Shown one piece after another: positions 8,411 to 16,479 of a stretch of 64,000 bases of DNA. How positions within the stretch are numbered: position 1 is the first letter of the stretch; every line of letters begins with the position of its first letter. This DNA comes from Falsiroseomonas oleicola (GTDB taxonomy: Bacteria > Pseudomonadota > Alphaproteobacteria > Acetobacterales > Acetobacteraceae): NCBI RefSeq assembly GCF_019029495.1, contig NZ_JAERQM010000002.1, forward strand, positions 783,968 to 847,967, written 5' to 3'. A program made the position numbers and the translations under genes. Below the pieces are notes generated by a model. It was not told where the DNA came from and made no database searches. It saw only the letters and a program-made list of their open reading frames with translations.

Positions 8411-9203
8411 AGCGCACGGACATGCCGCCATCCACCACCAGCTCCGTCCCGGTGATGAAGCGCGCCTCCTCCGAGGCCAGGAACAGCACGGCATTGGCGG
8501 TGTCGCGGCCATCGCCGGCGAAGCCCAGCGGAATTCGGGCGAGGCGCTGCTTGATGATCGCATCCACATCGCCGCCGGCGCGCTGGCCGGCCAGGCGCAC
8601 CTCCACCATCGGCGTGTGCATCTGCCCCGGCACCACGGTGTTGGCGCGGATTCCCCTGGTCGCATACTGGATGGCGACGACGCGGGAGAACTGGATGACG
8701 CCGGCCTTGGACGCCGCATAGGCCACCTGCGCCGCGCCGGTCCAGCGGATGCCGGAGGTGGAGGCGAGGTTGACGATGGCGCCGCCGCCGCCGGCTTCCA
8801 TCACCGGGATCACATGCTTGCAGGTCAGGAACACGCTTTTCAGGTTGTGGTCGATCTGCGCGTCCCAGACCTCCTCCGCCATCTCCACCGGGCCGCCGGC
8901 GGCGGAACCGCCGACATTGTTCACCAAGATGTCGATGCGGCCATGCTCGGCGACGATCTCAGCAACGATGCGGGCGATGTCGGCGCTGTTCGTCACGTCG
9001 CATTGCCGCGGCTGGAAGCGGCCATCCACCTCCGCGACGCGGGCGGCCGTTTCCACCATCGATTCCTGGTCGCGGTCGAGGCCGATCACCGTCGCACCCT
9101 CCCGCGCGAAGCCGACGGCGATGCCGCGGCCATTGCCCCAGCCGGTGCCGACGGAACCGGCGCCGGTGACGAGAACGATCTTGCCGGCGAAGCGAGCGGA
9201 CAT
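8403..9203 (-). CDS. Short-chain dehydrogenase/reductase (SDR)
   Basis: A 266-residue classical SDR, an NAD(P)-dependent oxidoreductase. It shows a TGAGSVGTGWGNGRG cofactor loop (a longer variant of TGxxxGxG), a D at the end of beta-2 (LDRD, favouring NAD), NNVGG in place of NNAG, and the catalytic S...YAASK. ATG 9203 is chosen over upstream frames because GGAGG lies about 8 bases before it. It is transcribed away from the IclR gene, whose product may control it together with the aromatic-type catabolic genes downstream of iclR. Substrate unknown. Confidence 0.9.
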   Translation of the reverse strand: MSARFAGKIVLVTGAGSVGTGWGNGRGIAVGFAREGATVIGLDRDQESMVETAARVAEVDGRFQPRQCDVTNSADIARIVAEIVAEHGRIDILVNNVGGSAAGGPVEMAEEVWDAQIDHNLKSVFLTCKHVIPVMEAGGGGAIVNLASTSGIRWTGAAQVAYAASKAGVIQFSRVVAIQYATRGIRANTVVPGQMHTPMVEVRLAGQRAGGDVDAIIKQRLARIPLGFAGDGRDTANAVLFLASEEARFITGTELVVDGGMSVRCG

Positions 9204-9410
9204 GCGAGAGCCTCCGTGGGTGGTCAGGTCAGGTGTCATGCCAGTGGAATCACCGCACCCGCCGGGGCCTGTGCCTTCGCGGCGGCATGGCCGGGCCGAT
9301 CGGTCCGCAGGGCGTCCTCCGGCTTTTGATCTTGCGGCGGCGATAGCCGCCTTCTCCACGGAGTGCAACACACTTCCATCCTGCGGATGCATCAGCTAGG
9401 CTTTCCGGCA
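9204..9410. promoter_or_regulatory. Divergent SDR/iclR intergenic region
   Basis: These 207 bases separate two divergent genes and should carry both promoters. The clearest element is the inverted repeat GGCGGC-GATA-GCCGCC (9336-9351), about 60 bases before the iclR start. It is a candidate IclR operator or a leader hairpin. I see no convincing -35/-10 pair. Confidence 0.35.
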
Positions 9411-10178
9411 ATGAGGAAACCCAAGGACACCGCCACGCCCCGGCCACGCCGTGCGAGCCCTGTCGAAACCCCCTCCGAAGTGGCGGGGCTGGAGGGCAAT
9501 GTGCGCGCGGTGGACCGCGCTTTGGCCCTGCTGGATGCGTTCCGGGAGGAGGAGGGGGCGCTGTCGCTGGCGGATCTCGCGCGGCGCAGCGGGCTGCATT
9601 TGACCACCGCGCTGCGCCTGCTCGGCACGCTGGAAAGCCACGGCTTCGTCAAGCGGCTGCCGACCGGCGGCTATGTGCTGGGCGCCACGCTGCTGCTGCT
9701 GGGGGAGCGCTTCCGGCGCAACCTGCGGCTGGACGACCATGTGCGTCCGGCGCTGGAACGGCTGCGCGCCGAAAGCGGCGAAAGCGCCACCTTCTTCGTC
9801 CGCGACGGCGACCGGCGCCGCTGCCTGTTCCGCCTGGAAAGCCCGCATCCGGTGCGCGATTTCGCGCGGGTGGGGGAGGCGCAGCCGCTGGGCATCGGCG
9901 GGCATGGCCGCGCGCTGCTGGCGCTGGACGTGCCACCGGAACAGCGCCCGCGCCTGCCGATCATCAGCCGGGGGGAGCGGTTGCAGGATGTCGCCGCCAT
10001 CGCCGCGCCGGTGCTGGGGGCGGGCGGGCTGCTCGCCGGCTCCATCGGCATCACCATGCCGCTCTATCGCTTCGACGCCACGGCGGAAGCGCTCTGCACA
10101 TCGCTGGTGGTGCGGGAGGCGCTGGCGGTGACGGCGGCGCTGGGTGGCGATCCGACGCCGATCCGCGAACTGGCCTGA
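9411..10178 (+). CDS. IclR-family transcriptional regulator
   Basis: A 255-residue IclR-type regulator. The N-terminal winged helix-turn-helix (about 30-90) contains SLADLARRSGLHLTTALRLL and the wing GFVKRLPTGGYVLG. A C-terminal GAF-like effector domain follows, with GIGGHGRALLAL and AIAAPVLGAGG...GSIGI. ATG 9411 starts a lysine/arginine-rich leader; an ATG at 9363 in the same frame gives a less likely extension. It heads a run with a CMD-like protein, an amidohydrolase-2 and a Bug binding protein, so it probably responds to an aromatic or ring-cleavage metabolite. Confidence 0.9.
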   Translation: MRKPKDTATPRPRRASPVETPSEVAGLEGNVRAVDRALALLDAFREEEGALSLADLARRSGLHLTTALRLLGTLESHGFVKRLPTGGYVLGATLLLLGERFRRNLRLDDHVRPALERLRAESGESATFFVRDGDRRRCLFRLESPHPVRDFARVGEAQPLGIGGHGRALLALDVPPEQRPRLPIISRGERLQDVAAIAAPVLGAGGLLAGSIGITMPLYRFDATAEALCTSLVVREALAVTAALGGDPTPIRELA

Positions 10179-10190
10179 GGAGGAAACACC

Positions 10191-10766
10191 ATGGCCCGAC
10201 TGACACTTCCGGCGGAAGCCGACCGAACGCCCGAACAGGCGGAGGTCTGCGCCGAGGTCGTCTCCGGTGTTCGCGGCCGCGTACCGGCGCCGATGTTCGC
10301 CTGGATCCGCAACCCGGAACTGGCGCGCCGCGGCCAGAAGCTGGGCGAGCTGCTGCGCTACCAGACGACGCTGGAGCCGAAGCTGAGCGAGCTCGCCATC
10401 CTGGTCACCGCGCGGCACTGGACCTCCCACTACGAATGGATGGCGCATAGGCGCGAAGGCCTGAAGGCCGGCATGGATCCGGAGGTGATCGCCGCCATCG
10501 CCGCGCGCCGCGAACCGGCGCTGGCCGATGACCGCGAACGCGCGGTCTATGACGTGGCCCGCATCCTGGTCGGAACCGCGCGCCTGCCGCAGGCGCTGCA
10601 CGACCACGGCACGCAGGTGCTGGGCGAGCGCGGCATGGTCGAGTTGGTGGCGCTGGTCGGCTACTACTCCATGGTCGCGCTGACGCTGAACGCCTTCGAG
10701 ATCGGCCTGCCGGAGGCGCATGCGCCGGAACTGGGCGATGAGCCCGAAGCGGCGGTCTGGCCATGA
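10191..10766 (+). CDS. Carboxymuconolactone decarboxylase-family protein
   Basis: A 191-residue all-alpha protein of the CMD/AhpD superfamily. The conserved segment ELAILVTARHWTSHYEWMAH (about 70-90) and the following helix with EGLKAGMDPEVI are typical of the CMD-like, non-AhpD branch, which lacks a CxxC redox pair. The strong site GGAGGAAACACC precedes the ATG. Its last four bases overlap the next start (ATGA), so it is coupled to the amidohydrolase-2. It may act on a lactone or carboxylic ring-cleavage product; the actual reaction is not established for this subgroup. Confidence 0.87.
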   Translation: MARLTLPAEADRTPEQAEVCAEVVSGVRGRVPAPMFAWIRNPELARRGQKLGELLRYQTTLEPKLSELAILVTARHWTSHYEWMAHRREGLKAGMDPEVIAAIAARREPALADDRERAVYDVARILVGTARLPQALHDHGTQVLGERGMVELVALVGYYSMVALTLNAFEIGLPEAHAPELGDEPEAAVWP

Positions 10767-11791
10767 GCACGCACTATCTTTCGGTTCGGGAAGACTGGCT
10801 GGCGGCCCGGCAGGAAGAGATCCTCGACCCCGGCCAGCTCATCATCGATCCGCACCACCATCTGTGGGACCGGCCCGGCTGGCGCTATCTGCTGGACGAC
10901 ATGCTGGCCGATATCCGCAGCGGCCATGACGTGCGCGCCACCGTCTTCATCCAGGCCCGCGCCATGCACCGCGCCGAAGGCCCGGTGGAGATGCAGCCGG
11001 TGGGGGAGACGGAATTCGCCAATGGCATCGCCGCCATGTGCGCCAGCGGCGGCTATGGCGATGTGCGGGTCTGCGCCGGCATCGTCGGCTTCGCCGACCT
11101 GCGGGCCGGCGCGGCGGTGCGGCCGGTGCTGGAGGCGCATATCCGCGCCGGCGGCGACCGCTTCCGCGGTATCCGCCATATCGCCACCTGGGACCCGGAC
11201 CCGGCGATGCTGAACCCGGCCTATCAGCCGGCGGAGGACATGCTGGATTCAGCCGAATTCCGCGCCGGCTTCGCGCAGTTGGCGCCGCTGGGCCTCAGCT
11301 ACGACGCCTGGCTGTATTTCCCGCAGATTCCGCGGCTGACGGCGCTGGCGAGGGCCTTTCCCGAAGCACCGATCGTCCTCGACCATTGCGGCGGCATCCT
11401 GGGAATTGGCCGCTATGCCGGGAAGCGGGACGAAGTGTTTGCCGAATGGTCGCGGCACATGCGGGACCTCGCCACCTGCCCGAATGTGATGGTCAAGCTC
11501 GGCGGGCTCGGCATGCGGCTGCCGGGCTTCGGCTTCGAGGGGGGCGAGATCGCGCCCTCCTCGGAACAGCTTGCGGATGCCTGGCGCCCCTGGATGGAAG
11601 CCTGCATCCAAAACTTCGGCACCGACCGCTGCATGTTCGAGAGCAACTTCCCCGTCGACAAGGGCGGTTTCGGCTACGCCGCCGGCTGGAACGCCTTCAA
11701 GCGCCTGGCGCAGGGCGCCTCGGCCGAGGCCAAGGCCGACCTGTTCTGGCGCAGCGCTGCCCGTTTCTACCGCCTGCCCGATTTCGACTGA
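10763..11791 (+). CDS. Amidohydrolase family 2 (PDC hydrolase-like) protein
   Basis: A 342-residue TIM-barrel hydrolase of the amidohydrolase-2 group, which includes 2-pyrone-4,6-dicarboxylate hydrolase and related lactonases. Visible features are the first metal motif DPHHHLWD (about 30-37), GIRHIATWDPD, LDHCGGILG (about 210) and the terminal FESNFPVDKGG aspartate region (about 295). The start overlaps the CMD-like gene, so both belong to one IclR-headed operon. The combination suggests lactone opening or decarboxylation in an aromatic catabolic branch. The family is clear, the substrate is inferred. Confidence 0.9.
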   Translation: MSTHYLSVREDWLAARQEEILDPGQLIIDPHHHLWDRPGWRYLLDDMLADIRSGHDVRATVFIQARAMHRAEGPVEMQPVGETEFANGIAAMCASGGYGDVRVCAGIVGFADLRAGAAVRPVLEAHIRAGGDRFRGIRHIATWDPDPAMLNPAYQPAEDMLDSAEFRAGFAQLAPLGLSYDAWLYFPQIPRLTALARAFPEAPIVLDHCGGILGIGRYAGKRDEVFAEWSRHMRDLATCPNVMVKLGGLGMRLPGFGFEGGEIAPSSEQLADAWRPWMEACIQNFGTDRCMFESNFPVDKGGFGYAAGWNAFKRLAQGASAEAKADLFWRSAARFYRLPDFD

Positions 11792-11820
11792 TCTTCATCC
11801 CACCCAGGAGCAAATTCCAA

Positions 11821-12789
11821 ATGATCCGACGCCTCGCCCTCGGCGCCCTGCTCGGCGCACTTACCGTTCTGCCGGCCGTGGCCCAGCCCGCCTGGCCGGA
11901 CCGGCCGATCCGGCTGGTCGTGCCCTTCGGCGCCGGCGGCCCCAGCGACATCGTGGCGCGCATCCTGGTGCCGAAGCTCTCGGCGACGCTGGGCCAGCCG
12001 GTGATCGTGGACAACCGCGCCGGCGCCGGCGGCGTGACGGGCGTGGACGTGATCGCGCGCTCGAACCCCGATGGCTATGTCTTCGGCATGGGCAGCGCCG
12101 GGGCCCTGGCCATCTCGCCGGGCCTCGATCGCGGCACGCCCTATAACCCCCTGACCGACCTGGCGCCGCTCACCCTCGGCGTGCTGGTGCCCGAGCCGCT
12201 GGTGGTGCCGGTGGCGACCGGCTTCCAGACGATCCAGGAGCTGATCGCGGCGGCGAAGGCACGGCCCGGCGCGCTGAACTTCGGCTCCACCGGATCGGGC
12301 AGCATGCCGCATCTGGCGGCGGAACAGCTTCGCGCGGCGGCGGGGATCGACATCGTCCATATCTCGTACCGCTCCGGCGGCGCGCTCTCCACCGCGATCC
12401 TGACCAATGAGGTGCAGATGGGCTTCGCCGACCTGCCCGTGCTGCTCGGCCATATCCGTGGCGGCACCATGCGGGCGCTGGCGGTGGGCACGGCGGAGCG
12501 CCTGTCCTGGATCCCGGATGTGCCGACGATGCGGGAGGTCGGGCTGCCGGCCGTCGATGCCAGCAACTGGCACGGCTTCGTGGCGCCGGCCCGCACGCCG
12601 GAGCCGATCCTGGTGGCGCTGCACGCGGCCCTGGCCGGCGCGCTGAACGACCCGCAGGTGCGCCGCCAGCTGGACGGGCAGGGCGCGATCCCGGGTGGCA
12701 ACAGCCGCGCGGAATTCGGCGCCTTCATGCGGCGTGAGCTGGAGAAGTGGGGCGAGGTCATCCGCGCCAACAACATCCGCGCCGAGTGA
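11821..12789 (+). CDS. Bug/TctC-family periplasmic substrate-binding protein
   Basis: A 322-residue periplasmic binding protein of the tripartite tricarboxylate transporter type, which captures carboxylates. The signal peptide ends at about residue 22 (VAQPAWP). Family motifs are PIRLVVPFGAGGPSDIVAR, NRAGAGG, NFGSTGSGSMPHLAAE and a C-terminal EKWGEVIRANNI. AGGAG lies about 10 bases before the ATG. No TctA or TctB gene is near, so it is an orphan receptor that must share membrane components or act in sensing. Position after the CMD/amidohydrolase genes suggests it binds their pathway substrate. Confidence 0.93.
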   Translation: MIRRLALGALLGALTVLPAVAQPAWPDRPIRLVVPFGAGGPSDIVARILVPKLSATLGQPVIVDNRAGAGGVTGVDVIARSNPDGYVFGMGSAGALAISPGLDRGTPYNPLTDLAPLTLGVLVPEPLVVPVATGFQTIQELIAAAKARPGALNFGSTGSGSMPHLAAEQLRAAAGIDIVHISYRSGGALSTAILTNEVQMGFADLPVLLGHIRGGTMRALAVGTAERLSWIPDVPTMREVGLPAVDASNWHGFVAPARTPEPILVALHAALAGALNDPQVRRQLDGQGAIPGGNSRAEFGAFMRRELEKWGEVIRANNIRAE

Positions 12790-12802
12790 CTTTTCGCCAG
12801 TT

Positions 12803-12825
12803 GGCCGGACCCACCGGGTCCGGCC
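12803..12825. terminator. Bidirectional terminator hairpin
   Basis: GGCCGGACCC (12803-12812), loop ACC, GGGTCCGGCC (12816-12825) form a perfect 10-bp stem. It lies between the stops of two convergent genes at 12789 and 12835. T-tracts on either side are weak, but position and stem strength support termination. Confidence 0.65.
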
Positions 12826-12834
12826 CATTGGGGT

Positions 12835-13680
12835 TCAACGCGCCGGGCGGCGGGCCGCCATATGCTCGAAATAGGCGATCAGCCCGTCGAGCTGCGGATC
12901 GCTGAGCTGTTCCACCGTGAAGCCGGGCATCTTCTGGTCAGGCCAGGTGCGGACACTGGACGGGTCGCGGATGTAGCGGCGCAGGGCCGGAATTCGGAAA
13001 TACTCCACCGGGCTCATCGGCCGGTTCAGGTCGGGACCCATATCGGCCGAACCGGCGCCATTGATCCGATGGCAGGACAGGCAGATCGCGGTATAGGCGG
13101 CCTGCCCGACCCGCGCCGGATGGTCCGCCGGCAGGCCGGCTTCCACCGTCATCTGCGGCCAGCGCCGCGCCGGGGAGGCGACATAGCGCAACGCCGCCAC
13201 CTGATAGGCCCAGAATTCCGGGGAGACGCCGGATGCCGCCGGCCTTTCCCAGACGATATAGAACGGCCCGGCGCTGACAGGCTTGCCCGGCAGGGACGGC
13301 CAGGCGGCTTCCGGCGTCTCGATCGCCAGCCAGCCGCGCGCGGCATCCGGCCCCGCGCTGCGCACCACGGAGAGCGGGATCTGCGCGGCGAAACCATCGG
13401 TTGCTGCGGCTTCCAGGGTGCCGCCGGGGTCTTCCGTCGGGAAGCTCTCCAGCAGCGCGGCGAGCGGCACCGCCTGGTAGCGCGTGGCCCCGCCATAGGC
13501 CTGGTCGCGCTCGATCGCGACCTCCGCCCGGTCCGGCCGCGCCAGCAGCGCGGCGGTGTCGATTTCCGTCCGTCGCGCGCCGTCATGGATGACGAGCTGC
13601 GCGGCCGAGGCGCCGGTGACGACGAAGCCGAAGGCCAGCATCAGGCCGAGGAGGGGTCGCCATGGGCGGGCTCGATTCAT
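12835..13680 (-). CDS. Periplasmic cytochrome c with N-terminal sulfite-oxidase-like domain
   Basis: A 281-residue exported protein. The signal peptide spans to about residue 27. Residues 28-165 look like a molybdopterin-oxidoreductase (sulfite-oxidase-type) fold fragment (VPLAALLESF, GWLAIETP, PFYIVWERP) but contain no cysteine, so a Mo-cofactor ligand is absent. Residues 185-281 form a class I cytochrome c with C200-L-S-C203-H204 and a likely Met251 ligand in KMPGF. It probably passes electrons in the periplasm. The ATG at 13680 is followed by a clear signal peptide, so the longer upstream frame was not used. The neighbouring Bug gene is on the same strand 37 bases upstream. Confidence 0.82.
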   Translation of the reverse strand: MNRARPWRPLLGLMLAFGFVVTGASAAQLVIHDGARRTEIDTAALLARPDRAEVAIERDQAYGGATRYQAVPLAALLESFPTEDPGGTLEAAATDGFAAQIPLSVVRSAGPDAARGWLAIETPEAAWPSLPGKPVSAGPFYIVWERPAASGVSPEFWAYQVAALRYVASPARRWPQMTVEAGLPADHPARVGQAAYTAICLSCHRINGAGSADMGPDLNRPMSPVEYFRIPALRRYIRDPSSVRTWPDQKMPGFTVEQLSDPQLDGLIAYFEHMAARRPAR

Positions 13681-13717
13681 CGGTACTTTGTTCCTGCTCT
13701 TTCGAAGCTCTTGGCGA

Positions 13718-14683
13718 CTATTCCGCACGGATGCCGGCGGCGCGGATCACCGGTTCCAGCGTCGCCTTCTCCCGCGCGATCAGCGCGGCGAAATCGGCCG
13801 GCGTGCCACCGCCGAGGATGGCCCCCTGCTGCGCCAGCCGGCCGCCGATGGCCGGATCGCGCAGCGCCTCCGTCACCGCGGCCGACAGGCGCTGGACGAT
13901 GGCGGCATCGGTGCCCGCGGGCGCGACCAGGCCGAAGGCGGTGCCGAAGACGAAGTCGATGCCGGCCTCCGCCATGGTCGGCACCTGTGGCAATTGCGGC
14001 AGGCGCTGCGGCGTGGCGGCCGCCAAGGCGCGCACCTGCCTGCCGGTGATCTGGCCCAGGATATTGGGCAGGTTGTCGATGATGAGGTCGATCTGCCCGC
14101 CCACCAGATCCGTGATGGCCTGCGCCGCGCCACGATAGGGGATGTGCTGGATATCGGTGCCGGTGGTCTGCTTGAACAACTCCAGCGCCAGATGCAGGCT
14201 GGTGCCCGGGCCGGCGGAGCCACCGGTCAGCGTGCCGGGCGCGGCCTTCGCCGCGGCGACCACGGCCGTCACATCCCGCCACGGCCGCGCGGGGCCGACG
14301 CAGAGCACCTTGGGCGTGCTGATGAGCAGCACGATGGGCGCGAAGGCGGTCTGCGTGTCGAAGGGCATGGCGCGGTAGATGTACTGGTTCACCGCCACCG
14401 GCCCGAGCGAGCTGGCCAGCAGCGTGTGCCCATCCGGCGCGGATTTGGCCACGGCATCCGCGCCGATATTGCCACCGGCGCCGGCCCGGTTTTCCACCAC
14501 GAAGGGCTGGCCGAAGCGTTCCGACAGGCGCGGCGCCAGGGCGCGGGCCAGCATGTCCACCAGCCCGCCGGGCGGGAAGGGCACGACGATGCGCACCGGG
14601 CGCGCGGGCCAGGCCTGGGCGAGGGCCGGCGTGGCGAGCCAGGCGCCGGCGGCGAGCGTGAGGCGGCGGGTGAGGATGGGCAT
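13718..14683 (-). CDS. Bug/TctC-family periplasmic substrate-binding protein
   Basis: A 321-residue periplasmic carboxylate-binding protein. A TRRLTL-type signal peptide is cleaved near ALAQAWP (about residue 23). The motifs PVRIVVPFPPGGLVDMLAR, NRAGAGGNIG and YRGAAQAITDLVGGQID are typical. It lies directly downstream of the benzoylformate decarboxylase gene on the same strand (36-base gap) and upstream of the cytochrome fusion, so the three may be one transcript for uptake and oxidation of an aromatic 2-oxo acid or a precursor. No TctAB genes are nearby. Confidence 0.93.
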   Translation of the reverse strand: MPILTRRLTLAAGAWLATPALAQAWPARPVRIVVPFPPGGLVDMLARALAPRLSERFGQPFVVENRAGAGGNIGADAVAKSAPDGHTLLASSLGPVAVNQYIYRAMPFDTQTAFAPIVLLISTPKVLCVGPARPWRDVTAVVAAAKAAPGTLTGGSAGPGTSLHLALELFKQTTGTDIQHIPYRGAAQAITDLVGGQIDLIIDNLPNILGQITGRQVRALAAATPQRLPQLPQVPTMAEAGIDFVFGTAFGLVAPAGTDAAIVQRLSAAVTEALRDPAIGGRLAQQGAILGGGTPADFAALIAREKATLEPVIRAAGIRAE

Positions 14684-14719
14684 GGGCGTTGTCTCTCCCT
14701 GGGTGTCCCGGCCCGTTTC

Positions 14720-16318
14720 TCAGGCCTTGTGATAGAGCGTGGGGACCGCCGCATCGACGACGACCTCCACCAGCATCGGTCCCTCCGCCTGGCAGGCCTC
14801 GCGCAGGGCGGCGTCGAGCCGGGCGGGGTCGGTGACGCGCAGGCCGGGGCAGCCCATGCCTTCCGCGATGCGGACGAAGTCGAGGCCCGGCAGGTCGATA
14901 CCGGGGATGTCGCGCACCTGCATGGCCTGGCCGATGGAGCGCATGGCGCCGTAGCCGCCATTGTTGATGACGACGGTGGTCAGGCGCAGCCTGTGCTGCA
15001 CGGCGGTCCACAGCGCCTGCGGCGAATACATCATGGAGCCGTCGCCGATCAGGCAGACCACGCGCTGGTCCGGCTTGGCCAGCGCCACGCCCACCGCCGC
15101 CGGCAGGCTGTAGCCGAGCCCACCACTGGCCATGGTGAAGAAGCTGCCCCAACGGCTGCGCGGCATCTGCGCCTGCATCGCCGGCCGATGCGACGGCGCC
15201 TCCTCCACCAGGATCGTATTTTTGGGAATCGCCAGATGCAGGCGGTGCAGCAGCCACGCGGCGGGGATGGGGTCTGCCGGCAAAGGCGGTGTCGCGGCCA
15301 TGCGGGGCGGCGGCGGCGTGCGCTGCATCTCAGGCAAGGCCGCCGTCAGGGCCGGGACGGAAAAGCGCAGGCTCCCCAGAATACTGGTGCCGGCGGGCGC
15401 GCTGGCCGCGGTGGCATCATCCGCAGTCAGGTGAAAGATGGGCACGCCGCGGCCGAAGACCGTGGCCTCCCCCGCCACGTGGAAGGTGAAGACCGGCGCA
15501 CCCACCACCAGCACGCAGTCGAACGGCGCCAGCGCGTCGGAAACCGCCTGCGGCGCGGCGGCCAGGAAGCCGGCGAAGAGCGGATGATCCTCGGGGAAGG
15601 CGATGCGGCTGGCGAAGGGGCTGGTCAGCACCGGGGCTCCGATCGCCTCCGCCAGGGCGACGAAAGCTGGGCCGATGCCTTCCTGATCCACCTCCGGCCC
15701 CGCCACCAGCACCGGCCGGCGCGATGCCGCGAGTGCGCGCGCGGCTTCCGCGATCAGCGCCGGATCGGGGGCGCTGTCGGGTGACAGGATGCGCGGCACC
15801 AGCGGCGCGCAGGGCCGGGCCCAGTCATCGGCGGGGATGGAGACGAAGGTCGGGCCGCAGGGTTTGCGCAGCGCGATCCGATGCGCCTGGGCGATGGCGG
15901 CCGGCACATCCTCCGCCCGCGCCGGCTCGATGCTGAATTTGACGTACGGCTTCGGGAATTGCGCGGCATCCGTCGCGCCCAAAAAGGGCTGGTTCGGCAG
16001 CAATGCCCGCACCTGCTGGCCGGCGGTGATGACCAGCGGCGCCTGGTTGCGATGGGCGGTGAAGACATTGCCCAGCGCATGGCCGACGCCGGCCGCCGAA
16101 TGCAGGTTGACGAAGGCCGCCTGGCCGCTGGCGCGCGCATAGCCATCCGCCATGCCGACGACGCAGGATTCCTGCAGGCCGAGGATATAGCGGAAATCAC
16201 CCGGGAAGCGGTCGAGGAAGGGCATCTCGGTGGAGCCGGGATTGCCGAAGACCGTGGTGACGCCAAGCGACCGCAACAGGTCGAGCACCGCCTGGCGCAC
16301 CGTGGTCATGCCGTTCAT
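14720..16318 (-). CDS. mdlC: Benzoylformate decarboxylase
   Basis: A 532-residue thiamine-diphosphate enzyme converting benzoylformate to benzaldehyde and CO2 in mandelate-type catabolism. Residues matching the known catalytic set are all present: Ser in FGNPGSTE, Glu in GLQESCVVG, His in NLHSAAG and the distal His in GAPVFTFH. The ThDP motif runs from GDGSMMYS to INNGGYG. Length matches characterised MdlC (about 528). The start at 16318 has AGGGGA 7-8 bases upstream; ATG 16309 is an alternative. A related 2-oxo-acid decarboxylase with another aryl side chain cannot be excluded. It faces HyuA pair 1 across a shared 161-base region. Confidence 0.88.
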   Translation of the reverse strand: MNGMTTVRQAVLDLLRSLGVTTVFGNPGSTEMPFLDRFPGDFRYILGLQESCVVGMADGYARASGQAAFVNLHSAAGVGHALGNVFTAHRNQAPLVITAGQQVRALLPNQPFLGATDAAQFPKPYVKFSIEPARAEDVPAAIAQAHRIALRKPCGPTFVSIPADDWARPCAPLVPRILSPDSAPDPALIAEAARALAASRRPVLVAGPEVDQEGIGPAFVALAEAIGAPVLTSPFASRIAFPEDHPLFAGFLAAAPQAVSDALAPFDCVLVVGAPVFTFHVAGEATVFGRGVPIFHLTADDATAASAPAGTSILGSLRFSVPALTAALPEMQRTPPPPRMAATPPLPADPIPAAWLLHRLHLAIPKNTILVEEAPSHRPAMQAQMPRSRWGSFFTMASGGLGYSLPAAVGVALAKPDQRVVCLIGDGSMMYSPQALWTAVQHRLRLTTVVINNGGYGAMRSIGQAMQVRDIPGIDLPGLDFVRIAEGMGCPGLRVTDPARLDAALREACQAEGPMLVEVVVDAAVPTLYHKA

Positions 16319-16479
16319 TCCGTTTCCCCTCTGGGGAAAAGCATAGGTGCCGCCGGCCTCCTGCGGCAAGCACGGGCAGGGGGGCTTCCATCCGGGTGCC
16401 ATCCTCGTGTTCCATCGCGATGCAGCCGGAGAATGCGAATGCCGAAATCCACCACGCCGCCGATGGAATCGCCCCGCGG
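16319..16479. promoter_or_regulatory. Divergent mdlC/hyuA intergenic region
   Basis: These 161 bases lie between divergent starts and must hold the promoters for both operons. I find no strong -35/-10 pair and no long palindrome. The in-frame ATG at 16420 could give HyuA a longer N-terminus. Confidence 0.3.
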
